Below, piece by piece: positions 1 to 9,128 of a stretch of DNA of 64,000 bases (the first letter of the stretch is position 1; every line of letters starts with the position of its first letter). This DNA comes from Whitmania pigra. Taxonomy: Eukaryota > Annelida > Clitellata > Hirudinida > Haemopidae. Location: NCBI GenBank assembly GCA_021613335.1, contig JAJTWR010000122.1, forward strand, positions 62,001-126,000, in the 5' to 3' direction. The translations under genes were made by a program, and so were the position numbers. The notes beneath the pieces were generated by a model that made no database searches, was not told where the DNA came from, and was given only the letters and a program-made list of their open reading frames with translations.

Positions 1-981
1 ACCTCCTTGGGCGCGATCGATGACGATGAACCGGCTGAGGCGATGCGCAATATCCTGTGCAGTCCGCTGGCCGGGCTGGATCTTTTGGCGGTGCGCGATA
101 TCCGCGCCGATGTCGCTGGTTTGGCGCGGGCATTGACCGCGCTGTCGGCGCGCTATCGTCTGCCGGCGAAATTTTCCTGGATCGTCGAGGATGGCGGTGC
201 GCTGTCCCTGGCGGATGTCGATGCCGATCTGCGCTTTTTGGCCGTGCCGGACGGTTGGGCGCTTGGCGTTGGAAGGCGCGATGGCGTCGCCTGGTTTGCT
301 GGATCGGACGATCCAGCCGCCATGGCGCGCCGGTGGACGCCGGTTTTGGCCCGCCGGTGGCCAGGACGAAGGTTGCGCGATTTGAGCGTTGGCGATCTGG
401 CGGCTTTGACGGTTTCGCTGCAGCCGATAGCAGCGCCGCCGCAACGCGCCCCGGGGGTGGTGCCCGGTCGCCGGATCGCGGGCGGAGTCGAGCTTCTGTC
501 GGTCGGGCTGCCCTTTGGCCGCTTGACCCATGCCGGCTTGCGGCTGCTAGCCCGCCTTGCCAGAGATCATGGCGTTGGAGAGTTGCGCCTTACGCCCTGG
601 CGGCAAATCATCCTGCCGGCGATAAACCGCGTACCGGATGGCATCGATTGGCAAGGGGCGGATCTGCTGATCGACGACGATCCGCTTTTGTCCTGTTTTT
701 CCTGCCGCGGGAGCGGTTATTGTCCGCAGGCGTTGGCGCCGGTGCGGCCTTTGGCGCGCCGTCTGGCGGCGCTGAATGCGCTGCCGGGGCGACGGTTGCA
801 TGTGTCTGGCTGCGCCAAGGGCTGCGCGCATCCAGCGGCAGCCGATGTGACGCTGGTCGCGTGCGTTGGCGGTTTCGGTTTGGTTCGGCGCGGACGCGCC
901 AAGGATTCGCCCTGCCGGACGGTAACGGCCGAGACTTTGTTGGAGCGCTCTTTTTGGAAAGCCATGGCACAGGATGACTGA
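1..981 (+). CDS. cobG: Precorrin-3B synthase CobG, 5' end outside window
   Basis: Oxygen-dependent step of aerobic cobalamin synthesis, converting precorrin-3A to precorrin-3B in the cytoplasm. The frame is open from base 1, so the true start lies upstream; about 326 codons are visible against roughly 430-460 in complete CobG. It belongs to the sulfite/nitrite reductase ferredoxin-like family. The C-terminal cysteines that bind the Fe-S cluster and siroheme are visible as CFSCRGSGYC (near 691-720) and SGCAKGCAH (near 805-831). The TGA at 979-981 overlaps the cobH ATG at 974, which points to translational coupling in one cob operon. Function is assigned from family motifs and from the downstream cobH-I-J order. 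Confidence 0.9.
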   Translation, partial: TSLGAIDDDEPAEAMRNILCSPLAGLDLLAVRDIRADVAGLARALTALSARYRLPAKFSWIVEDGGALSLADVDADLRFLAVPDGWALGVGRRDGVAWFAGSDDPAAMARRWTPVLARRWPGRRLRDLSVGDLAALTVSLQPIAAPPQRAPGVVPGRRIAGGVELLSVGLPFGRLTHAGLRLLARLARDHGVGELRLTPWRQIILPAINRVPDGIDWQGADLLIDDDPLLSCFSCRGSGYCPQALAPVRPLARRLAALNALPGRRLHVSGCAKGCAHPAAADVTLVACVGGFGLVRRGRAKDSPCRTVTAETLLERSFWKAMAQDD

Positions 982-1606
982 GTTTTATCGCTATGTTCGC
1001 GACGGCGCCGCGATTTACCGGCAATCCTTTGCCACCATCCGGGCCGAAGCTGACCTGGCGCGCTTCAGCCCGCTGGAAGCGCAGATAGCGGTGCGGATGA
1101 TCCATGCCTGCGGGATGGTCGATCTTGCCGGCGATATCGAGATGTCGCCCGGCTTTGCCGATCTGGCGCTACGGCGTCTTGGCGAAGGCGCGCCGGTCTT
1201 GTGCGATGCCGGTATGGTTGCGCAGGGCATTACCCGGTCGCGCTTGCCGGCGAATAATCTTGTCCTGTGCGCGCTCGATCGTCCGGACGTGCCGGAAAAA
1301 GCCAAGCAGATGGGCACGACCCGCAGCGCCGCCGCGCTGACTCATTGGCTGCCCTCCTTGGCCGGGGCGGTGGCGGTTTTTGGCAATGCGCCAACGGCGC
1401 TGTTTCATCTGCTGGAGATGCTGCGGCAAGGCGCGCCGAAACCAGCTGTGATTATCGGCGTTCCGGTTGGTTTCGTTGGCGCTGTCGAATCGAAACAGGC
1501 GTTGGCGGCCTGGGGCGGCGCGCCTTTCTTGACCGTGCACGGTCGGCGCGGCGGCAGCGCCATCGCGGCGGCGGCGGTCAATGCCCTGGCGAGCGCAGGC
1601 GCATGA
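974..1606 (+). CDS. cobH: Precorrin-8X methylmutase CobH
   Basis: Moves a methyl group from C-11 to C-12 of precorrin-8X to give hydrogenobyrinic acid. The 210-residue length matches the family. The active-site histidine context VRMIHACGM is visible near residues 35-43, and the glycine-rich IIGVPVGFVGAVESK motif lies in the C-terminal third. The ATG at 974 sits inside the last codons of cobG, and the stop overlaps the cobI start as ATGA (1603-1606). The gene is intact, unlike its neighbours cobI and cobL. Confidence 0.95.
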   Translation: MTEFYRYVRDGAAIYRQSFATIRAEADLARFSPLEAQIAVRMIHACGMVDLAGDIEMSPGFADLALRRLGEGAPVLCDAGMVAQGITRSRLPANNLVLCALDRPDVPEKAKQMGTTRSAAALTHWLPSLAGAVAVFGNAPTALFHLLEMLRQGAPKPAVIIGVPVGFVGAVESKQALAAWGGAPFLTVHGRRGGSAIAAAAVNALASAGA

Positions 1607-2350
1607 TCGCGCTGGCGCCGGTTCAAGGCGGTATGCTCTATGGCGTCGGAGTTGGGCCTGGCTATGTGGAGTATCTAACCTTGCGCGCTGCAACCGTGCT
1701 GAAAGATGCCGATGAGATCGCCTATTTCGCCAAAAAGGGCGGGGCTGGCACTGCACGCGGCATTGTGGCGCCGATTTTATCCGGGCGGCAGCCGGAAATC
1801 CGCATGATCTATCCGATGACCACCGAATTGCCGCCCGATCACCTTGAATATCGCCGGCAATTGGCCGCTTTCTATCGACAGACATGCGACGATCTGGCAA
1901 GCCGTCTGCGCGCTGGCCGCAGTATTGCCGTGCTGTGCGAGGGCGATCCGTTTTTTTTATGGCTCCTTCATGCATTTATGGCATCGGCTGGCCAATGATT
2001 TTCAAATCGAAATCATCCCGGGCATCAGCGGCATGTCGGCGGCGGCGGCGCGCGCTGGCCAGCCGCTTACCTGGGGCGACGATATCATGACCGTGTTGCC
2101 GGCAAGCTTGGACCAGACCCGCCTGACCCGGCAATTGCAGAACGCCGATGCCGCCGTGATCGTCAAAATCGGCCGCAACCTGCCGAAGGTTCGTCAAGCT
2201 TTGAGCCAAGCCGGTTTGCTTGAGCGGGCGATTTATGTCGAGCGCGCGACGATGACCTTGGAAAAGATCTTGCCGCTTGCCGCCAAACAGGATGATGACG
2301 CGCCGTATTTTGCCATCGTGCTGGTGCCAGGCCAAGGACGGCGCCCGTGA
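1603..2350 (+). pseudogene. cobI: Precorrin-2 C20-methyltransferase CobI, frameshifted at a T8 run
   Basis: SAM-dependent tetrapyrrole methylase that methylates C-20 of precorrin-2. The N-terminal part (1603 to about 1950) carries GVGVGPGYVEYLTLRA and VLCEGDPFF. The zero frame then reads out of register and stops at 1998. The rest of the protein (IIPGISGMSAAAARAG, then YVERATMTLEKI) continues in the +1 frame to 2350. The switch falls exactly on eight consecutive T at 1951-1958; seven T would keep the family's DPFFYGSF reading. Total length of about 249 residues is normal for CobI. It overlaps cobH and cobJ by ATGA/GTGA junctions. It could be a genuine mutation, a homopolymer read error, or a gene rescued by RNA polymerase slippage on T8. 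Confidence 0.85.
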
Positions 2351-3111
2351 CGGCAGGGCGGCTGGCTGTCATCGGTCTTGGGCCGGGACCGGCGGGCTGG
2401 ATAACCCCGGCGGTGCGGGATATCGTCGCGGACACGCAGGACTTCATCGGCTATGCGGCCTATCTGGACCGGCTGGTCGGGCTTGGCGCCCATCAAACGC
2501 GCCATGCCTTTGACAATCGCGCTGAAGTGGAGCGGGCGCGCCATGCCTTGGAACTGGCCGCGGCCGGGCGGCGGGTGGCGGTGGTTTCGGGAGGGGATCC
2601 TGGCGTTTTTGCCATGGCGGCGGCTGTGTTCGAGGCGGTCGAGAGCGGACCGGCGCTGTGGCGCGCGCTGGAGATTCAAGTCGAACCCGGAGTGACAGCC
2701 ATGCTGGCGGCGGCGGCGCGCATCGGCGCGCCGCTCGGACATGATTTTGCCGTCATCTCCTTATCCGATAATCTTAAACCCTGGATAGTGGTGGAAAAGC
2801 GCCTGCGCCTGGCGGTGCAAGCCGATCTGGTGCTCGCCTGTTATAACCCGGCATCGAAAGCAAGGCCGCGCCAATGGCTGGAAGCCCAGGCCGTTCTTGC
2901 CCACGAACACAAGACCGACGTGCCGGTCGTCTTTGCCCGCGCCGTTGGCCGTTTGGATGAGCAGGTTCGCGTAGCGCCGTTGTCGCAGGCAGCCGATCAG
3001 CCGGTGGATATGGCAACCCTGGTGATTGTCGGCTCTTCTCAAACGAGAACGATCGAGCGGGCGGACGGCAGGCATTGGGTTTATTCGCCGCGTTGTGCGG
3101 CGGCGCGGTAG
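2347..3111 (+). CDS. cobJ: Precorrin-3B C17-methyltransferase CobJ
   Basis: Methylates C-17 of precorrin-3B with ring contraction. Starts at GTG 2347, overlapping the cobI stop (GTGA). The 254-residue methylase fold shows the N-terminal VIGLGPGPAGWITPA loop, the SAM-binding VSGGDPGVFAMAA motif near residue 80 and the EPGVTAMLAAAARIGAPLG motif near 115. LVLACYNPASKARPRQW near residue 160 is typical of CobJ/CbiH. The 3' end overlaps the convergent cobK by about 30 bp. No break was seen. Confidence 0.95.
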   Translation: MTAGRLAVIGLGPGPAGWITPAVRDIVADTQDFIGYAAYLDRLVGLGAHQTRHAFDNRAEVERARHALELAAAGRRVAVVSGGDPGVFAMAAAVFEAVESGPALWRALEIQVEPGVTAMLAAAARIGAPLGHDFAVISLSDNLKPWIVVEKRLRLAVQADLVLACYNPASKARPRQWLEAQAVLAHEHKTDVPVVFARAVGRLDEQVRVAPLSQAADQPVDMATLVIVGSSQTRTIERADGRHWVYSPRCAAAR

Positions 3112-3848
3112 GTGCGCCGCCACCAAGCCAACGCCGCCGGGATATCCTCGACGGTTTCCGTTTCCGCTCGCTGTGGGCGGGCGACCATGATGACCGGCAG
3201 ACCCAGCTGGCGCGCGGCAATCAGCTTTGCCTGGGTCGCCGAACCGCCGGCGTTTTTGCTGACCACCCGCTCGATGGCTTCCCGGCGCATCAGCCTTTCC
3301 TCGTCTTCCACGCTGAATGGGCCGCGCGCCGCAATTCGGATCGCATGGGGCAGGGCGGGCGGCGGATCGGGCCAATCGATGGTGCGGACGATATAACGAT
3401 GTTGTGGCGCCGCAGCAAAAGGGGCGAGATTTTGCCGGCCGACGGTCAGGAATACCCGGCGCGGCTGCTTGCCCAGGGCGGCGACTGCTGCGGTCATATC
3501 GGCAACCTCGATCCAGCGATCCTGTTCGCTGGCCTGCCAGGCCGGGCGCGACAAGCGCAGCAGCGGCAGACCCAGGGCGGCGCAGGCGGCAACGGCATGA
3601 CGCCCCATCTGGACGGCGAAGGGATGGGTGGCGTCGATCGCCGCCTGGCATTCTTCTGCTTGCAACCAGGCGATCAAACCGGCAATACCGCCGAAACCGC
3701 CGCTGCGAGTGGGCAGGGGCAGGGCAGCCGGGGCGCTGGTGCGTCCGGCCAGCGACACTATCGCCCGGCCCAGCGGTTGCGCCGCCAAAGCTTCGGCAAG
3801 CAATCGCGCTTGGGTGGTTCCGCCTAGAATCAAAAGGTCCGATGCCAT
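3081..3848 (-). CDS. cobK: Precorrin-6A reductase CobK
   Basis: NADPH-dependent reduction of precorrin-6A to precorrin-6B. The start is the ATG at 3848, giving MASDLLILGGTTQARLLAEAL with the family's N-terminal nucleotide-binding glycine motif; the frame is open further upstream but the extension has no CobK character. ATHPFA near residue 75 and the C-terminal SKNAGG motif support the call. It is the only minus-strand gene in the cob block, placed between cobJ and cobL. Its start codon overlaps the cobL start codon on the other strand (3846-3849), so the two divergent genes have no spacer. Confidence 0.92.
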   Translation of the reverse strand: MASDLLILGGTTQARLLAEALAAQPLGRAIVSLAGRTSAPAALPLPTRSGGFGGIAGLIAWLQAEECQAAIDATHPFAVQMGRHAVAACAALGLPLLRLSRPAWQASEQDRWIEVADMTAAVAALGKQPRRVFLTVGRQNLAPFAAAPQHRYIVRTIDWPDPPPALPHAIRIAARGPFSVEDEERLMRREAIERVVSKNAGGSATQAKLIAARQLGLPVIMVARPQRAETETVEDIPAALAWWRRTYRAAAQRGE

Positions 3849-5089
3849 GTCTTTTGCCCCTTGCGCCGCACTGAAACCGAAATGCCGCTGGCTGTCTATC
3901 GTTGGTCTTGGCGAGGACGGGTTGGCGGGGGTGAGCGCTACGGCGCTCGGTTTGCTGCAAGGGGCTGAATTGGTAGTCGGAGGCGCCCGGCATTTGGCCT
4001 TGGCGGCTGAGGCGATTCGGGGCGAGAGCATGGTCTGGCCCAGCCCCTTGACCGATGCCGTGCCCGTTTTGCTCGCCCGGCGCGGGCGGCCGGTGTGCGT
4101 GCTGGCCAGTGGCGATCCGTTTCATTTCGGCGTCGGATCGTTGATCGTGCGGCATGTCGCAGGCGATGAAATACTGTGCCTGCCGCACCTTTCGGCTTTC
4201 AGCTTGGCGGCGGCGCGCTTGGGCTGGGCATTACAGGATACCGCTTGCTTGACCGTCCATGGTCGAGCGCTGGAAGGCGTTGCGCGTTATCTACACGACA
4301 AGGCGCGGATATTGCTGCTCTCCTGGGATGAGCGCAGCCCGGCGGCGGCAGCGCAATATTTGACCCGGCGCGGGTTCGCTTGCAGCCGCATCAGCGTGCT
4401 GGAGGCGCTTGGCGGGCCGGCGGAACGGGTGCGATCGGTCATGGCGGGTGATTTTGCCTTCACCGATATCGCACCGCTCAATACCGTCGCCCTTGAGGTT
4501 GCCGCCGACCGGGATGCGCTGATCCTGCCTCTGGCTCCTGGCCTGCCCGACGAATCGTTCGAGCATGACGGTCAATTGACCAAGCGCGATCTGCGCGCGC
4601 TGGCATTGGCGGCTTTGGCGCCGCGTTTGGGGGAAAGATTGTGGGATGTCGGCGGCGGCGCTGGTTCGATCGCCATCGAATGGCTGTTGCGCCATGCCAG
4701 CTTGTCGGCGATCGTCATCGAGCGCGATCCGCTTCGCGCGGCTTGCATCGAGCGCAACGCCGTACATCTGGGAGCGCCGGATCTGCGCATCGTCACCGGC
4801 GCAGCGCCGGACTGTTTTAGCGATCTGCCGCCGCCGGAGGCGATTTTTTTTGGGCGGCGGCGTATCGACCCCTGGCATGATCGATGCGTGCTGGCGCAGC
4901 TTGCTCCCCGGCGGTCGCATGGTCGCCCATGGCGTAACCTTACAAAGCGAAGCGGCATTGTTCGAGGCTTTTCAGCGTTTGGGCGGCGAGATGATCCGCC
5001 ATCAGCTGTGGCATGCCGATGCCCTTGGCCGTTTTCACGGCTGGCGCGGCATTTTGCCGGTGACGCAATGGCGGGCGGTAAAAGCATGA
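3847..5089 (+). pseudogene. cobL: Precorrin-6Y C5,15-methyltransferase (decarboxylating) CobL, frameshifted at a T8 run
   Basis: Bifunctional enzyme that methylates C-5 and C-15 and removes the C-12 acetate carboxyl group. The N-terminal CbiE-like domain (about residues 12-215, with SIVGLGEDG and LASGDPFHFGVGS) is followed by a CbiT-like domain with the SAM motif DVGGGAGSIAIEW near residue 270. After about 332 codons the frame changes at eight T (4844-4851); the correct C-terminus (GGGVSTPGMIDACW, then WHADALGRFHGW) is in the +1 frame and ends at TGA 5087-5089. In the zero frame no stop occurs and reading runs on in frame through cobE to 5457. The ATG at 3847 abuts the divergent cobK start. 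Whether the gene still works depends on slippage at T8 or on a read error. Confidence 0.85.
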
Positions 5090-5457
5090 TCAGCGCCGGT
5101 TTCGGTTTTTCCAGCCGCGCCACGGGCTGGGATCTGGCTGTGCTGTTGCGCCGGCTGCTGGCGGATGTCGGGCTTAGCTCTGTCGATTGCATTGCCATTC
5201 GCGTCGAAATGCCCGTTGGCCCGGCGGAAAGCCTGGCAGATTGGCTGTCTGTGCCGGTGCGGCGTTTGGATGGCGCGGCGCTGATGGCGGTGGCGGGGTT
5301 GTGTTGGACCCGATCGGCGATCAGCTTGTCGTTCACCGGTTTGCCGTCGGTGGCCGAGGCGACGGCGTTGGCCGGGGCCGGCGCCGGAAGCCAATTGCTG
5401 TCGGCGCGGATTCGCGGTACAACCGCCACCTGCGCGCTTGCCAGGGGAAATTCATGA
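5086..5457 (+). CDS. cobE: Cobalamin biosynthesis protein CobE
   Basis: Small protein of 123 residues, similar to the C-terminal domain of CbiG, found in aerobic cobalamin operons and thought to help corrin-intermediate handling or ring contraction; its exact activity is not settled. The N-terminal [13 protein letters not shown] and central [17 protein letters not shown] motifs are characteristic. The ATG at 5086 overlaps the cobL stop (ATGA), and its own stop overlaps the cobM ATG at 5454. It is in the same frame as the first part of cobL, so unslipped reading of cobL runs into it. Confidence 0.85.
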   Translation: MISAGFGFSSRATGWDLAVLLRRLLADVGLSSVDCIAIRVEMPVGPAESLADWLSVPVRRLDGAALMAVAGLCWTRSAISLSFTGLPSVAEATALAGAGAGSQLLSARIRGTTATCALARGNS

Positions 5458-6242
5458 GGGTGCATTTCATTGGCGCCGGCCCGGGCGCTGCCGATCTGAT
5501 CACCTTGCGCGGCCGCGATTTGATCGCCTCGTGCCCGGTCTGTCTTTATGCCGGCTCGCTCATTCCCGGCGCCGTGTTGGAATGGTGCCCGCCCGGTTGC
5601 CGCATCGTCGATAGCGCGCCGATGAGCCTGGATCGGATCATGGCGGAAATCGAAAGCGCCCATGCGGCGGGTTTGGACGTTGCCCGGCTGCATTCCGGCG
5701 ATGTGTCGATCTGGAGCGCCATGGGCGAGCAGTTGCGCCGGTTGCGCGCAGCTGGCATCGCTTACAGCATTACGCCGGGCGTGCCCTCTTTTGCCGCGGC
5801 GGCGGCGGCCTTGGGGCAGGAGCTGACCTTGCCGGGGGTGGCGCAATCATTGGTGCTGACCCGCACGGGCGGTCGCGCTTCGCCGATGCCGGCGGGCGAA
5901 AGCCTGGCGGCGTTCGCTGCCACCGGAACAAGTCTGGCGGTGCATTTATCGATTCATGCGTTGGATAAGGTGGTTGCTGAATTGATCCCTTTTTATGGAG
6001 AGGCCTGTCCGGTTGTTGTGGCCGCGCGGGTTTCCTGGCCCGATCAAAGGCTGGTGCGCGGCACGTTGGCCGATATTGTCGAGCGCATGGCGCAAGAGCC
6101 GCAAGAGCGCACGGCGGTCATTTTCGCCGGTCCGGCGCTGGCGTGCGAAGATTTCCAGGACAGCGCCTTGTATTCGCCCGAATACCGGCGGCGATTCCGG
6201 CCTGAATGCGATACGGCGCGATCCATCGTCATTGAGGATTAA
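5454..6242 (+). CDS. cobM: Precorrin-4 C11-methyltransferase CobM
   Basis: Tetrapyrrole methylase that adds the C-11 methyl group of precorrin-4. It has 262 residues starting at ATG 5454 within the cobE stop. Visible motifs are the N-terminal [14 protein letters not shown], the SAM-site [15 protein letters not shown] near residue 80 and [21 protein letters not shown] near residue 105. It is the last gene of the visible cob block. The sequence becomes AT-rich immediately after the TAA. Confidence 0.95.
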   Translation: MRVHFIGAGPGAADLITLRGRDLIASCPVCLYAGSLIPGAVLEWCPPGCRIVDSAPMSLDRIMAEIESAHAAGLDVARLHSGDVSIWSAMGEQLRRLRAAGIAYSITPGVPSFAAAAAALGQELTLPGVAQSLVLTRTGGRASPMPAGESLAAFAATGTSLAVHLSIHALDKVVAELIPFYGEACPVVVAARVSWPDQRLVRGTLADIVERMAQEPQERTAVIFAGPALACEDFQDSALYSPEYRRRFRPECDTARSIVIED

Positions 6243-6265
6243 AAATAAAAAAGAGGAGATATTTT

Positions 6266-6857
6266 ATGAATTTGATAATTCATTTTCCTGAAACAGAGGA
6301 TTTTTTCCTCTTGGCATGATGTCATTAAAGCGCGGGTTAATGAGATTGCCGCGCGTGTTTCTGAAATTATACCGCCTCCATTTCACCGGCGCTCAATCGA
6401 TGTTGTCATCCAATATTGTCCCGACGGAACGATACCGGGGTTGGATTGGGCGCTCCCTGCTTCCAGCGCAGCCTGGTCACGATAAGTCTCGATCCGAATT
6501 TTTGCGATTTCGAGGCCAATATGCGCCAGGGTCTGTTCGAGAGCGCCATCGCGCATGAGCTTCATCATGCCATGCGGAAAGATCTGTGACGCCGCCTTGC
6601 CGCCCTGACCAACGCGGTGAGCGACGATGCGCGGTCCGCCGTATCACGGCCATGGAGTCTGGTTTTTCGGCAGCGGCGATTTGCCGCGGCGGAGCGCTTA
6701 TACCATCGGCTACCGTCTGGCTTGTCTTTATGCACAAGCCCGTCTCGAGCCTGGTGTGGAAGATACGCTCGGCGCGCCGGCTTCGGCGGCGCTTTCGGCG
6801 GCGCTGGCGCTATGGGATGGGTTGGAAGCGTCTGCCGGATCGAGTTGGCCATCTTGA
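6266..6857 (+). pseudogene. DUF2268-like predicted zinc metallopeptidase, decayed
   Basis: A GAGGAG ribosome site precedes ATG 6266, but the frame ends after 17 codons. Matching pieces continue in other frames: IFSSWHDVIKARVNEI (frame from about 6300), then LVTISLDPN and the zinc-ligand motif HELHHAMR (6554-6577), then HGVWFFGSGDLPR and AYTIGYRLACLYA near the end (6627-6857). This order matches predicted Zn-dependent proteases of the DUF2268 type. The first shift lies at six T (6301-6306), another near the G4 run around 6436-6440, and the segment after the HExxH motif appears partly deleted. The gene cannot encode an active enzyme as read. It follows cobM by 23 bp. Confidence 0.65.
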
Positions 6858-6861
6858 CGGC

Positions 6862-7767
6862 CTAAGGCGTCTGGGTGAGGGGAAGCAGTAATTCCCGCGC
6901 CAAAGCGCGCACCGTGCGGGCGGCAAGCGACAGCGGCCGGTTGGCTCCATGGGCCAGATGCAGCCGGCGAACGATGCAAGGCTTTTCAATCGGCACGCTG
7001 GCAAGCGCGGCGGCAGTCTGTCCCGAGCTTGCCACCCGCTGAGACATGATGCTATAGCCGATTCTTTCGGCGACCAGCGCCTTGATCTGATCCAGCGCAT
7101 CGATTTCCATGATCACAGCCGGACGTTGGCCGATGCGCAGCCCGGCGCGCTCCACCTCTTCGCGTAATCCGTGGGGGCGGCCTGGTAAAATCAGCGGCAA
7201 GACGAGCGCTTCGCTCAAGCGGATGGCTGTGCGCTGGTGAAGAAACGGATCGTCGATCCGGGCAAGCAGGTGCAATGCTTCCCGGCCGATGAATTCGGCG
7301 GTCAAGCCTGGTATATCGTCGATCTCGAATACCACCGCCAGATCAACCTGTCCCGAGCGCACCCACTCCAGCATATGGCCGGACAAGCCTTCCACCACGC
7401 GCAGGCGAATAGCCGGATACGCGCGGTGGATGGCGCGAGCCAGCGGCACGGTCATCGCCGGGCCGAAACTGGTGGGAATGCCGATACTGGCATTGCCGGC
7501 GGGCGTGGCTTCCACGCCGCGCACGTCATCGCGCAAAACGTTGATGCTCTCCATCACGCCAGTAGCGCGCAAAGCCAGCCGCTGGCCAGCCTCGGTTGGC
7601 ACGACGCCGCGCGCGGTGCGCACCAGCAGTTGACAGCCGAATTCCTCTTCCAGCCGCTTCAAATGCAAGCTTAGCGCCGGTTGGGCAACCCGCAGCGCCT
7701 CAGCCGCGCGCGACAAGGAGCCGTGTTCGACGATCCCGAGAAAATAGCGCAGCTGGCGGATATCCAT
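6862..7767 (-). CDS. LysR-family transcriptional regulator (GcdR-like by position)
   Basis: 301-residue LysR-type regulator. The N-terminal winged helix-turn-helix is clear (MDIRQLRYFLGIVEHGSLSRA, with AEALRVAQPALSLHLKRLEE), and the periplasmic-binding-like effector domain covers about residues 90-295. It is divergent from the glutaryl-CoA dehydrogenase gene with a spacer of about 125 bp. This is the arrangement seen for GcdR and gcdH in other proteobacteria, so control of glutarate/lysine degradation is a reasonable inference. The gene is intact although its presumed target is frameshifted. Confidence 0.85.
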   Translation of the reverse strand: MDIRQLRYFLGIVEHGSLSRAAEALRVAQPALSLHLKRLEEEFGCQLLVRTARGVVPTEAGQRLALRATGVMESINVLRDDVRGVEATPAGNASIGIPTSFGPAMTVPLARAIHRAYPAIRLRVVEGLSGHMLEWVRSGQVDLAVVFEIDDIPGLTAEFIGREALHLLARIDDPFLHQRTAIRLSEALVLPLILPGRPHGLREEVERAGLRIGQRPAVIMEIDALDQIKALVAERIGYSIMSQRVASSGQTAAALASVPIEKPCIVRRLHLAHGANRPLSLAARTVRALARELLLPLTQTP

Positions 7768-7892
7768 GAGCGGATCAAGCTATCGTGAAAATTTATGTCA
7801 GAAATAGAAATTATATCGTTATCAATATTGCCGGCATGAGGCAAGCTCCAGGAAAGCCTCGTGAAGCTCGACCAAGGATAGAGGATACCGCC

Positions 7893-9073
7893 GTGCAGTC
7901 GATCCAATGGGACGATCCGTTTCTGCTTGAAGCCCAATTGTCGCAAGAAGAGCAGCTGGTCCGCGATACCGCGCGCAGCTATTGCCAGGAAAAGCTGAAG
8001 CCGCGTGTACTGAAAGCGTTCAGAGAAGAGACCTTCGAGCGCGATATCATGACCGAGATGGGCGCTTTGGGGTTGCTCGGGCCAACTGTTCCCGCCGAAT
8101 ATGGCGGTCCGGGCGTCAACCATGTTGCCTATGGCCTGATCTCGCGTGAAGTTGAACGGGTCGATTCCGGTTATCGCTCCGCGATGTCGGTGCAATCCTC
8201 ATTGGTCATGCATCCGATTCATGCTTACGGTTCACAAGCGCAAAAGCAAAAATGGCTGCCGAAGCTGGCGACCGGCGAGAGCGTCGGTTGTTTCGGCCTG
8301 ACCGAGCCGGATCACGGCTCCGATCCGGGCGGTATGCGAACCCGCGCCAAAAAGGTCGATGGCGGCTATCTGCTGACTGGCCAGAAGATGTGGATCACCA
8401 ACAGTCCGATCTGCGATATCGCGGTGGTGTGGGCCAAGTCCGAAGCCCATGACGGCAAGATCAAGGGTTTTATCGTCGAACGCGGCGCATCAGGGTTCAG
8501 CACGCCGAAAATCGAAGGCAAAGTATCGTTACGCGCTTCGATCACCGGCGAAATCGTGCTGGACAACGCCTTTGTGCCGGAAGAAAATCTGCTCCCCGGG
8601 GCAACCGGCTTGGGCGGGCCGTTCGGCTGTTTAAACAAGGCGCGCTATGGCATTGCCTGGGGGGCTTGGGGGCGGCGGAATTTTGCTGGCACGCGGCCCG
8701 TCAATATACCCTTGAGCGCAAGCAGTTCGGCCGGCCGCTGGCGGCCAATCAGCTGATCCAAAAGAAACTTGCCGATATGCAGACCGAAATTACCCTTGGC
8801 CTGCAAGCCGCGCTGCGCGTTGGCCGCATGATCGATGACGAGAGCTGGTCGCCGGAAGCCGTGTCGCTGATCAAGCGCAACAATGTTGGCAAGGCGTTGG
8901 ATATCGCGCGCGCTGCGCGCGATATGCACGGCGGAAACGGCATCTGCGACGAATTCCACGTCATCCGCCACATGGTCAATCTGGAAACCGTCAATACCTA
9001 TGAAGGAACCCATGACGTGCACGCCCTGATCCTGGGGCGGGCGCAAACCGGCATTCAGGCGTTCAGCGCCTGA
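7893..9073 (+). pseudogene. gcdH: Glutaryl-CoA dehydrogenase GcdH, frameshifted
   Basis: FAD-dependent acyl-CoA dehydrogenase that oxidises and decarboxylates glutaryl-CoA to crotonyl-CoA in lysine/tryptophan breakdown. GTG 7893 ([10 protein letters not shown]) after an AGGATAGAGG-rich stretch is preferred over the upstream frame extension. [15 protein letters not shown] and the [11 protein letters not shown] region are typical of GcdH. The first frame is lost at the glycine-rich stretch near 8659-8672; the second part ([20 protein letters not shown], then [14 protein letters not shown] with the catalytic Glu region) lies in the frame ending at 9073. One base appears to be missing next to the G6/G5 runs. 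Combined length of about 393 residues is normal. Confidence 0.85.
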
Positions 9074-9092
9074 ATGGCTTGAGGCAAGGATG

Positions 9093-9123
9093 GCCCGGAG
9101 CCGCTGGTTCCGGGCTTTTTTTT
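9093..9123 (+). terminator. Rho-independent terminator after gcdH
   Basis: A perfect 7-bp stem, GCCCGGA (9093-9099) pairing with TCCGGGC (9109-9115), with a 9-nt loop and a run of eight T. It lies 20 bp after the gcdH stop and before the convergent rhlE 3' end. Confidence 0.9.
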
Positions 9124-9128
9124 AAAGA

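Noticed and set aside
2761..4188. 475-codon minus-strand frame across cobJ, cobK and cobL
   Set aside because: It overlaps recognised cob genes in another frame and has the low-complexity Arg/Pro/Ala content of a shadow frame.
3628..5457. A designed CobL-CobE fusion protein of 609 residues
   Set aside because: The middle part is cobL read out of frame and the start upstream of 3847 is antisense to cobK; kept only as a consequence of the T8 shift.
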